DNA from: Siphonobacter sp. SORGH_AS_0500
Lineage (GTDB): Bacteria > Bacteroidota > Bacteroidia > Cytophagales > Spirosomataceae
Assembly (NCBI RefSeq): GCF_002838835.1
Contig: NZ_NHPP01000016.1
Location: forward strand, 54,507 to 118,506
Length of the DNA: 64,000 nt
Reading direction: 5' to 3'
Shown here: in pieces, positions 34,057 to 42,505 of the stretch
How the letters are laid out: the number at the start of each line of letters is the position of its first letter
Numbering within the stretch: position 1 is the stretch's first letter
The notes under the pieces: generated by a model
Told to the model about the DNA's origin: nothing
The model's database searches: none
Seen by the model: only the letters and a program-made list of their open reading frames with translations
Position numbers and translations under genes: made by a program

Positions 34057-34620
34057 CTAACGCTTACTCCGAATACGGCTTAGTGTCTCCTGAGAAATCC
34101 CCAGAAAAGAAGCAATATGTCCCAGGCTAACTCGCTGAAAAATGGAAGGTTGACTTTTAAGGAGTGATTCGTAGCGTTCGGTAGCGGTCTGAAATTGCAA
34201 AGCTGTAATTCGCTCCTTCATTTCCCGAATGAGTTGATGCATTACCAGAATATGTAACTGCTCCAACTCCGGGTGCTGCCGAAGAATGTTTTCGAAATCA
34301 GCATGTGAAATCGAACAGATCACGGAATCTTCGAGCGTCTCGAATGTATATTGACTCGGCTGGTTATCGGTGAAACTTTCGTCAGCAGTAACAAAACTGC
34401 CTTCGGTATGAAAACGGTAGGTGGTATCCTTTCCGGCCATACTCAGGTAATGCTCCCGAATGAGGCCTTCTTCTACGAACATCAAGCGGCGGTAATATTG
34501 GCCGGGCCGGATCAAAATATGGTTTTTAGGAAACTGTTCCCGCACAATGATGTGGGTCAGATCGGCTTCTATTTCCGGGCCAAGGTTGATCGTTTGTTGA
34601 AGGAAAGAGATAACATTCAT
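34057..34620 (-). CDS. Crp/Fnr family transcriptional regulator
   Basis: A 187-residue regulator. The N-terminal cyclic-nucleotide-binding-like barrel is seen in KNHILIRPGQYYRRLMFVEEGLIREH and TYRFHTEGSFVTADESF, then the long dimer helix, and a short C-terminal helix-turn-helix SLGHIASFLGISQETLSRIR. No cysteines suit an Fe-S cluster, so it is not a true Fnr; the cAMP-binding arginine is not evident. This type is common in Bacteroidota without known ligand. I use the ATG at 34620; a start at 34653 would read through the hairpin at 34636-34662. Confidence 0.9.
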   Translation of the reverse strand: MNVISFLQQTINLGPEIEADLTHIIVREQFPKNHILIRPGQYYRRLMFVEEGLIREHYLSMAGKDTTYRFHTEGSFVTADESFTDNQPSQYTFETLEDSVICSISHADFENILRQHPELEQLHILVMHQLIREMKERITALQFQTATERYESLLKSQPSIFQRVSLGHIASFLGISQETLSRIRSKR

Positions 34621-34635
34621 GGAGCGAGAGCCAAA

Positions 34636-34662
34636 ATACGAGCCTTGATCCAAGGCTCGTAT
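34636..34662 (-). terminator. Hairpin between aroB and the Crp/Fnr gene
   Basis: A perfect 12-bp stem (ATACGAGCCTTG/CAAGGCTCGTAT) with a 3-nt loop, then TTTT on the minus strand. It sits 12 bp after the aroB stop and only 15 bp before the Crp/Fnr start, so it could terminate aroB or act as a 5' leader hairpin of the regulator. Confidence 0.65.
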
Positions 34663-34673
34663 AGATGATTGTA

Positions 34674-35701
34674 TTAGGAAATGCTGGTGTAAAATGCCAG
34701 AGCCTGTTGCATTTCTTCACTCGAAACGGGGATATCAAAGACGCAGGTACCCAGGCCTTTCAGGAGTGAAAACCGAATTTCCTTACCCCGGTTTTTCTTG
34801 TCCTGAGCCGTCAGTTCGATAATGGAGTCGTAGGTGTCGGCTGGGATTACTGCTTTTCCGTACGTGGCGAGCAGGTAATGCGTGATGGTCTCAAATGCCT
34901 CCGTTGTCAACCAGCCGCGTTGATAACTCAGGTAAGCTTCCGTGATCATTCCGACTGCAATGCTTCGCCGTGGAGCAGACGTTGATCGGAATCGTCCAGA
35001 AAGTACGTTTCGATGGCATGGCCGAGCGTATGACCGAAGTTCAGGATTTTCCGAAGCCCTTTTTCGGTAGGATCCTGCGTGGTAACGTTCTCTTTAATGG
35101 CTACGGAATGCGTAATCAAATCCGTCCAGTCCTGTTCTTGCCAGTTTTTCTGTCGAATCTCTTCCCACTTACTGGCGTCGGCAATCAGGCAATGTTTAAT
35201 CACTTCGGCGTAACCTGAGCGAAGCTCACGCCAGGGCAGGGTTTTCAGAAAAACCGCGTCGATTAAAACGGCGTCGGGTACCCGGAAAACGCCGATGTGA
35301 TTCTTTAGGCCGTGAAAATCAATACCAAGTTTGCCGCCTACGCTGGCATCCACCTGCGAAAGAAGCGTAGTAGGAATTTGAATGAAATAAAGCCCACGTT
35401 TGTAAGTTGCGGCACAAAAACCACCCATATCACCGATTACCCCACCGCCCAGATTAATGACCAACCCATGACGATCAAAAGCAGCTTCGGTTAATTTTTC
35501 CCAGATCAGACTGGCCGAGTCAAGCGTTTTCTCGCTCTCACCGGATGTAATCTCGATGAGTGTATGAGCCGGAAGCAGCGACTGAATCAGCGGATAACAA
35601 TGAGCCTTTGTGTGTTCATCTACTACAACGGCTATCTGAGAAAAAGAATGAGCGGCCAGAAAAGCAGGCAGACTTTCGGTGATCGGAGCAATTTTTACCA
35701 T
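34674..35701 (-). CDS. aroB: 3-dehydroquinate synthase AroB, split by a one-base frameshift
   Basis: Second step of the shikimate pathway (DAHP to 3-dehydroquinate), NAD- and divalent-metal-dependent. The first frame (35701-34946) has GGGVIGDMGGFCAATYKRG, IPTTLLSQVDASVGGKLGID, GYAEVIKHCLI, NFGHTLGHAIE and LLHGEA, then breaks to LQSE and stop. The second frame (34949-34674) starts MITEAYLSYQRGWL, which is the normal continuation of the family's HGEAxAxGMxxEA. One base restored between 34961 and 34962 gives a 342-residue enzyme of normal length. Stop and start overlap as ATGA. Either a sequence error, a true mutation, or two coupled fragments. Confidence 0.92.
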
Positions 35702-35757
35702 AACCGCAAAATTAGAGAATTAGCTGGTAGCGTAAAGAACTAAACGCAAGTCCTCCC

Positions 35758-36525
35758 TTAAAGTAAGGTCAGGCCCGCTTTTGCGTACATCTGTAGTGAG
35801 GCGTCCTGAGGCTCAAGTTCGGTAATGAGCGTCTGGATGGAACCAAGATCACAGAGCTTCATCCGGTGAGAGGTTCCCAGTTTTTCAGAAATGGTAAGAA
35901 TAGCAACCTGATCTGCCGATTTCATCATGGCTTTTTTCACCTGCACTACTTCCATGTCACTTTCCGTGAGGCCCTGAACGGCATCAATGCCAGTAGTCCC
36001 CAGAATCAATAAATCTACCCGAATTTCACTCAGGCGGTGAATGACTTCCCCGCCCGAGCAAATCTGATTCTCGGCGGTCACTCGTCCCCCCAGCAGGTAT
36101 ACCTCAAGGTTAGGGTTTTCAATCAATTCCAGAGCTATCACGGGGCTGATGGTAAAAATCGTCAGGCGTAGATGCGACGGAATCATCCGAACCAGAGACC
36201 GCACGGTAGTACCTCCTCCCAGCAGCAGAAACATACCTTCCCGGATCAGGCTTAGGGTTTTCTGAGCAATAATGTCTTTCTGATTGGTGGCATATACCTC
36301 GCTTCGGGTGGCGATGTGTCCGTACGAGCGGGAGAGAGCTCCCCCGTGAACTTTAATAAGCTGCCCACTGTCGGCGAGTTCGTTCAAATCCCGGCGGATG
36401 GTGTCTTCCGATACGTTGAGCTTCTGACTTAAATCAGAAGATAAAATCCGGTTATAAATATTAAGCTGGTGCAGAATAAACGAATGTCTTTCTGCTTTCA
36501 GCATAGCATTAGTAATAGAGGACAT
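35758..36525 (-). CDS. DeoR/GlpR family transcriptional regulator
   Basis: A 255-residue regulator. The N-terminal DeoR helix-turn-helix reads LSQKLNVSEDTIRRDLNELA followed by the signature IKVHGGALS. The C-terminal sugar-phosphate sensor (ISOCOT/NagB-like fold) shows FLLLGGGTTVRSLVRMIP, LLGGRVTAENQ and LLILGTTGIDAVQGLTESD. Such proteins respond to phosphorylated sugars or sugar intermediates. It is divergent from the susC-susD operon across about 310 bp and is a reasonable candidate for its regulator. Confidence 0.93.
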   Translation of the reverse strand: MSSITNAMLKAERHSFILHQLNIYNRILSSDLSQKLNVSEDTIRRDLNELADSGQLIKVHGGALSRSYGHIATRSEVYATNQKDIIAQKTLSLIREGMFLLLGGGTTVRSLVRMIPSHLRLTIFTISPVIALELIENPNLEVYLLGGRVTAENQICSGGEVIHRLSEIRVDLLILGTTGIDAVQGLTESDMEVVQVKKAMMKSADQVAILTISEKLGTSHRMKLCDLGSIQTLITELEPQDASLQMYAKAGLTLL

Positions 36526-36834
36526 GGTGCTATTGATTGAAAACGTGCTAATGCTGTTTTGTGCGGTTATTTGTCGTAAAAACTAAAAAATAGAGAGTAA
36601 CTCCTATTAAATATAACACTAAATAAAGTGAAGTGCAATAAATATATTTATAAACATTATTGCTGTTTATTTGATATTTAGCTAATTATGTATGGTCGAA
36701 TGATCCATATGGGTCGATTATTTTCTTTTTTGCAGTAAAATGCAGTTTTATATGTTTTTATTAAGTTTGATTTATTTTCGTGCATAAAAACGCACTTCTT
36801 GTCTCCCTTTATTATCTCAATCAACAGCTTCTTT
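36526..36834. promoter_or_regulatory. Divergent intergenic region between deoR-type gene and susC
   Basis: AT-rich, with a 14-bp palindrome ATAAATATATTTAT (36638-36651) and two TGCAGT words about 10 bp apart near 36734-36750. It should contain both promoters. I see no gene and no sharply defined operator. Confidence 0.4.
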
Positions 36835-39800
36835 ATGCTACACACACTTCTACAGACTTTTCGGTTACTCTTGCTGGTGAGCGTTCTGGGGGCAGGCCCA
36901 ATGGCCTGGGCTCAGGATCGCACCGTAAGTGGAAGAGTAAGTGATGAATCAGGTTCGCCTTTGCCCGGCGTTTCTGTGCAGGTGAAAGGCACCACCAAAG
37001 GCGTTTCGGGAAATGCCGATGGGGTGTATCGCATCACGGCAAGCCAGGGCCAAACGCTCGTTTTCACGATGGTAGGTATGAAAACGCAGGAAATCACGCT
37101 TTCCAATCAGACCACGCTGGACGTAATCATGACCAGTACGGATGCCCAATTGAACGAGGTCGTGGTGACGGCTTTGGGGATTAAGCAGGAAAAGCGGGCT
37201 CTGGGTTATTCCATCGGGGAAATTAAAGGAACCGAACTCGTAAATGCCCAACGGGACAACTACCTGGTTTCTTTGCAGGGCCGGGTGGCGGGTTTGAATG
37301 TGACGACTACTTCGGGAATGCCGGGTTCTTCCACGAGTATTCAGCTTCGCGGGGCTACTTCGATTGGCGGCAACAACCAGCCCTTATTCGTGGTCGATGG
37401 TCTACCCATTGACAACCGGACTACGTCAGGAGGGGTGCTGTATTCAGACCGGGCGAACCGTGATGTGGATTACATGAACAAGGCGGCTAATATTAACTTT
37501 AATGATATTGAGTCGATTACGGTACTCAAAGGTCCCGAGGCGGCGGCTCTGTACGGTATCGATGCGGCGGCGGGAGCCATCGTGATTACGACTAAGAGAG
37601 GGGTGAAAGGCCGTGGACAGGTAAGCTATAGCAATAATTTCCGCTTTCTGAATGTGAATCGCTTTCCCGAGGTGCAGAAAGTATATGGTCGCGGAACGCA
37701 GGGCTTTTCTGATCCTAACGCCGTATCCTACTTTGGACCTAAGTATGCTGAGGGAACTACGTTTTTTGACAACGCCCGTAATTTCTTCCAGACGGGGCTG
37801 ACCCAAACGCATAATGTTTCCATCTCGGGTGGTTCGGAGACGGCTACTTATAACCTGTCGAGTCAATTCATTGGTAGTGATGGAGTAGTTCCTAACACGG
37901 GGATGAAAAACTTCAACATCAAGCTGGCTTCCCGCATTCAGTTAACGCCCAAACTGAGCATACAGCCGTCGTTTACCTACATTAATGTTAACACGAAAAA
38001 AGCTTTACGCAACAACAGTGGTTTCGTGATTGGATTGCTCACTTGGCCGACGAATGACGATGCCAGCGTGTATCTGAATTCCGACGGTTCTCGCCGGACC
38101 ATTCTGGGAGCGATTAACCTGGGCGAAGCGGACAATCCTTACTTCACAGTTAACAAGAATAACTTTCAGGATTTAACGAATCAGAGTCGGATTAACCTGC
38201 AAGCGGATTATAAGGCTACGGATTGGTTATCGCTTACGGGCCGTGTAGGGGGCGATATTTATACCACTCGTAGTAACCTTTTCCTGCATCCCGAATCCTG
38301 GCAGTCAGGTAATGGAGCGGGTACGCCGGGGGGATATGCTTCGCAGGGTTCCATCGAAGATCTGGTAGAAACCAGCCGACTGTTAAACGGAAACTTTCTG
38401 GCGACGATTCAAAAGAAAGTAGGTCGACTGGGTACCAACCTGATTCTGGGAACGGCCATTGATGACCGGGATTACAGCACGAGTGTGACGTATGGACAGA
38501 AGTTATACCTTCCAGAATTTAATTCTGTCAACAACACGGACCCAACGACGCAGCGTAACAAATTCCGGCGATTACAACAGCGGACGGTAAGTGCCTTTGC
38601 CAGCTTAACCATGAATTATGACGAGTGGTTATACCTGACGCTGACGGGCCGGAATGACTGGGCTTCTACGTTACCTGTTTCGAATCGCAGCTTCTTTTAT
38701 CCCTCGGCTAGCTTGTCCTACGTATTCACAGATATGCCGGGTTTGAAGGGGAACACGGGTATTCTTAATGCGGGTAAAGTGCGGTTAGCCTACGGGCAAA
38801 CGGGTAACCCCCACCGCCGTATTACGTATTACCTAAACTCGTGCTTCAAACCACCAATGGTGGAGGTTTCGGCTATGACTTTTACGGCGGTAACCCTAAC
38901 CTGAAAGCAGAAAGAGGAAAAAGCTTCGAGTTGGGTACAGAACTGAAGTTCTTTAATGATCGGTTGGGAATTGACGTAGCTTATTACGAAAAAACACTTT
39001 CCCAGCAGATTGTTCACCAACGACTGAGTTACGGGACTGGGTTTATTTTCGGATTGATTAATGGCGGTACCTTCAAAAACCGTGGGGTAGAAATACAGCT
39101 CAATGGAACACCCATCAAGAACCAGGATTTCCGTTGGAACGTGACGTTAAACTTTACCAGACTCAATACAAGTGTATCCAGTCTGCCTGCCGATGTACCG
39201 GAGTATTATAACTCCGACGCCTGGCCTTATGGAAATGCCCGGGCCAGTGCATTTGTCAATAATCTGGAGACGTTCTTTCCTTCATCAGTGGCGGCGTATC
39301 GGGGCTTAAACTGGAACTATTACCAACGGGGTATGGGCTCAGCAACGGCTATTGGTGGGTATTCCTATCAGCGTAATAACAAGGGGGAAGTCCTGATTAA
39401 CCCAGCCACTGGATTACCGCTGACGAATGCCAACTTCCTGCCCATTGGGGATCGGAACCCTGACTTTACGCTGGGTTTCCTGAACTCATTTACGTACAAA
39501 AACCTGACGCTTTCTTTCTTATTGGACATTCGGAAAGGTGGAGACGTATTTAACGGTACCGAAATGTACTTGTGGAGAAATGGTTTGAGCCTGAAAACGC
39601 TGAATCGCGAAAATCCAGTGGTGTTTAAAGGCGTACTGCGTGATGGAAAGGAAGATTCGGAGAACCCAACGGTAAATACGATTCAGATCAACCCGGTAGC
39701 ACGTTCTGCCGATTACTTCTCTTCCATTCCTGAGTCAGAATTTGTGGAGAAAGATATTAACTGGGTTCGGTTAAGAGATGTCACGCTTCGTTATCAGGTG

Positions 39801-40013
39801 CCTTCCGGGTGGCTGACTCGCAGCAAACTGGTTCGTTCGGCCAGTGTCTTTGTGAACGGAACGGACCTGTTTCTGCTGACCAACTATACCGGAGCCGATC
39901 CTAATGTGAACGGAGCTTCGGCTGCTTCGGGTGGGGTAGGAGCCGGCGGTTTTGACTTCGGTACCATCTCCATGCCCCGTGGATTATCCTTTGGCGTTTC
40001 ACTGGGCTTCTAG
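36835..40013 (+). CDS. SusC/RagA family TonB-linked outer membrane protein, split by a one-base frameshift
   Basis: Outer-membrane barrel that imports a glycan or peptide ligand with its SusD partner. The signal peptide LLLLVSVLGAGPMAWAQ is followed by a carboxypeptidase-regulatory-like domain (TVSGRVSDESGSPLPGVSVQ) to about residue 95, the linker LNEVVVTALGIKQEKRALGY, the plug with TSIQLRGATSIGGNNQPLFV and ESITVLKGPEAAALYG, then the barrel. The first frame ends at 38904 after GQTGNPHRR; the other continues from about 38813 as PPPPYYVLP to a normal C-terminal FGVSLGF. One more C in the C5 run 38808-38812 restores a 1059-residue protein. Start at 36835 or 36799. Confidence 0.93.
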
Positions 40014-40042
40014 TTTCGAAACCTGACAAGCATTATTACGTT

Positions 40043-41566
40043 ATGCGAAAACTGAAATCAACACTCGTACTGCTTGCTTTAAGCATGGGCTTAAGCAACT
40101 GTAATAAATACCTTGACATTAACGTCGATCCCGCTAACCCTCAGGTAGCGGATCCCAGTGCCCTGCTGCCTCCTATGATTCAGCAAACGGTGCTGGGGGA
40201 ACAGTTCGATTGCCGGTTCATCGGAAAATACATTCAAAGCTGGGGCGATGCTGCGGCCAACGATACCTGGGATCGTCACGGTTACCAGGCGGGTTCCGAC
40301 AACGCTGGGTTAATCTGGCGGGTAAATTATTGGAACCTGGGTCCTAACGTCAACTTACTGATTAATCAGGCGACGGCCAATCAGCAATGGGAATTTGTGG
40401 GAGCGGCGAAAGCTCTGTTTGCCTGGAGCTGGCAAACCACAACGGACTATCACGGAGAAATCGTTCTGAAGCAGGCTTTCGAACCTAATCGTTACGTCTT
40501 TGATTACGACACGCAGCCGGAAGTCTACGAATACGTAGCCAAGCTGGCTAACGAAGCTCTGGAGACGTTCAATCGCACGGATGGTGTGCAGGGAGCTGCC
40601 GTATTAAATCGGAACGGAGCCGATCAGGCCTATAAGGGTGACAAAAGCAAGTGGGTTAAATTTACCTATGCTGTTCTGGCCCGTAACATGCTCCACCAAA
40701 GTAATAAGAGCACCTTTAATGCCGATAAGGTCATTGAGTACTGTGATAAATCGCTGGCCTCCAATGCTGATAACTTCGTTGTTCCTTATGCGGCGGGTAA
40801 TACGGCAACGCTGAGTTTTATGGGGCCTACCCGGAGTAACTTCGGTAGTTACCGCCAGACCGACTGGTTGATTAAAATGCTGGATGGTAGCTTACTTGGA
40901 GCGGCTGATCCTCGCCTAAACATTCTGGCTTCTCCTTCGCCCGATGGAAAATACCGGGGGGTGACGGTAACTTATGGCGATCCTAATAATATCAATGGCA
41001 ATGAGGCCCGCATTCCGACTTTATGGGGAGTGGTGTCTAATCAGGTTACCAGCAGTACCCCCGGCAAGTATATTTTCACGGATCTGGCCGGGTTCCCTTT
41101 GATGACTTACAGTGAAGTGCAGTTCATGAAAGCAGAGGCTGCCTTTAAGAAAGGAGACAAGTCGGTTGCCTATGATGCCTATAAAAAAGGAGTAGCGGCA
41201 GCCATGGATTTTGCGGGCGTAACGGCTGCCAACCGGGAGACCTATCTGGCCAGCAATGCCGTGCCGAAAGCGGCGGCGAGTTTGAAGTTAAGTGACATCA
41301 TGATGCAGAAATACCTGGCTTTATACGGACACGGGGTAATCGAAACCTGGGTTGATATGCGTCGGTACAAGTACAGTTCAGAGGTATATCCCGGATTTAC
41401 CCCTCCTGCACCTGAGCGTCTGTTCCCCGACAACAATGGAAAACTGGCCTATCGGGTTCGTCCCCGGTATAACTCCGAATATGTATGGAACCGAGCTTCC
41501 CTGGACAAATACGGCGGGAATAACCTGGACTACCATACGTACGAAACCTGGTTTGTTAATCCTTAA
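40043..41566 (+). CDS. SusD/RagB family nutrient-binding outer membrane lipoprotein
   Basis: A 507-residue surface lipoprotein, partner lid of the upstream SusC barrel (29-bp gap). The N terminus ends in a lipobox, MGLSNC, then NKYLDINVDPANPQVADPSA, which is typical of the SusD-like-2 group. The chain is mostly helical TPR-like, with VEFxK-type segments such as MTYSEVQFMKAEAAFKKGD and a C-terminal LPYPxxE-like region around GFTPPAPERLFPDN. The ligand is not predictable; no glycoside hydrolase lies nearby, so this is not a classical polysaccharide utilisation locus. Confidence 0.93.
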   Translation: MRKLKSTLVLLALSMGLSNCNKYLDINVDPANPQVADPSALLPPMIQQTVLGEQFDCRFIGKYIQSWGDAAANDTWDRHGYQAGSDNAGLIWRVNYWNLGPNVNLLINQATANQQWEFVGAAKALFAWSWQTTTDYHGEIVLKQAFEPNRYVFDYDTQPEVYEYVAKLANEALETFNRTDGVQGAAVLNRNGADQAYKGDKSKWVKFTYAVLARNMLHQSNKSTFNADKVIEYCDKSLASNADNFVVPYAAGNTATLSFMGPTRSNFGSYRQTDWLIKMLDGSLLGAADPRLNILASPSPDGKYRGVTVTYGDPNNINGNEARIPTLWGVVSNQVTSSTPGKYIFTDLAGFPLMTYSEVQFMKAEAAFKKGDKSVAYDAYKKGVAAAMDFAGVTAANRETYLASNAVPKAAASLKLSDIMMQKYLALYGHGVIETWVDMRRYKYSSEVYPGFTPPAPERLFPDNNGKLAYRVRPRYNSEYVWNRASLDKYGGNNLDYHTYETWFVNP

Positions 41567-41628
41567 CCATGCCGAATGCTCAGGGTTTTCTTCATAAAAT
41601 CCTGGGCAGGCATCTGAACAGCTATTCA

Positions 41629-42390
41629 ATGAAATCAATAGTCAAATCATTCATCACTGTACTACTGGCTGCTGCCGTCGTGGCCTGTGGTAACGAAAGC
41701 GATCCTCTGGCAAGCCTAAAGCCCGCTACCGGAGCCCGGCTGAGGTTTTATCACGCCGCCCCCGATGCTCCTGGACTGGCTCTGTACCTTAATAACAAGG
41801 CTTTTTCAGGAGTAAACACCGTGCCCACCACGCCCGATCCGCTACCTGCGGCGGTTACCTATTTTTCTGCGTTTCCGGTTCGGAATTATGCAGCGGTAGA
41901 ACCTGGAACGGCCACGTTGAAAATCAATGCGGCGAAAATGACAACGGCTGAGGAAGCGGCTTTATGGGGAGCTAACCTAACGCTGGAAGATGGGAAGTAT
42001 TACTCCGTCTTTGCCGCTGGAAATGCCTCGGCCTACGAAGTAATTAGTGTGGAAGATAACCGAACCGTGGCTGATGCTGGAAAAGCATACGTGCGAGTTG
42101 CTAATTTGGTAGTGAACAGTCCTGCTGGGGGCTATGAAGTGGCAATCAATGGCAAGGTGATTACCACGGTATCTGCCTATAAAAGCATTACTAACTTCAT
42201 TGCCATTGATCCCGTCGCGTTCAATTCGGCAGCTCAGACCATTACGGCTAAAAATGGCTCAGTTACCTTAACATCGGCCTCCGCAGATCGGATTCAACCT
42301 TATGCCGGACGTTTTTATACCATTATCCTGAGAGGGGTTGCCGGGGATACCAAAACGCCACCCACCATATCATTACCGCTGGATATTTAG
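41629..42390 (+). CDS. DUF4397 domain-containing lipoprotein
   Basis: A 253-residue lipoprotein, MKSIVKSFITVLLAAAVVAC with the lipid-attachment cysteine at residue 20; I prefer this start over 41569. The beta-sandwich DUF4397 domain is recognisable from LRFYHAAPDAPGLALYLNN and the second repeat AYVRVANLVVNSPAGGYEV, ending FYTIILRGVAGD. It follows susD by 62 bp and probably belongs to the same operon, perhaps as an accessory surface binding protein. Confidence 0.88.
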   Translation: MKSIVKSFITVLLAAAVVACGNESDPLASLKPATGARLRFYHAAPDAPGLALYLNNKAFSGVNTVPTTPDPLPAAVTYFSAFPVRNYAAVEPGTATLKINAAKMTTAEEAALWGANLTLEDGKYYSVFAAGNASAYEVISVEDNRTVADAGKAYVRVANLVVNSPAGGYEVAINGKVITTVSAYKSITNFIAIDPVAFNSAAQTITAKNGSVTLTSASADRIQPYAGRFYTIILRGVAGDTKTPPTISLPLDI

Positions 42391-42413
42391 TATTCCCAGA
42401 GCAGGAATTAAAT

Positions 42414-42454
42414 AAAAACCGGAGCATAAGTTTTACACTTACGCTCCGGTTTTT
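42414..42454. terminator. Bidirectional terminator after the susCD operon
   Basis: A long stem AAAAACCGGAGC(A/G)TAAG with a 7-nt loop and T5, between convergent transcription units. Confidence 0.93.
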
Positions 42455-42505
42455 GTTTAATTAAGCTGGCGTTATCTGACGGAATAGATTACTAAGGGAC
42501 GGTTC

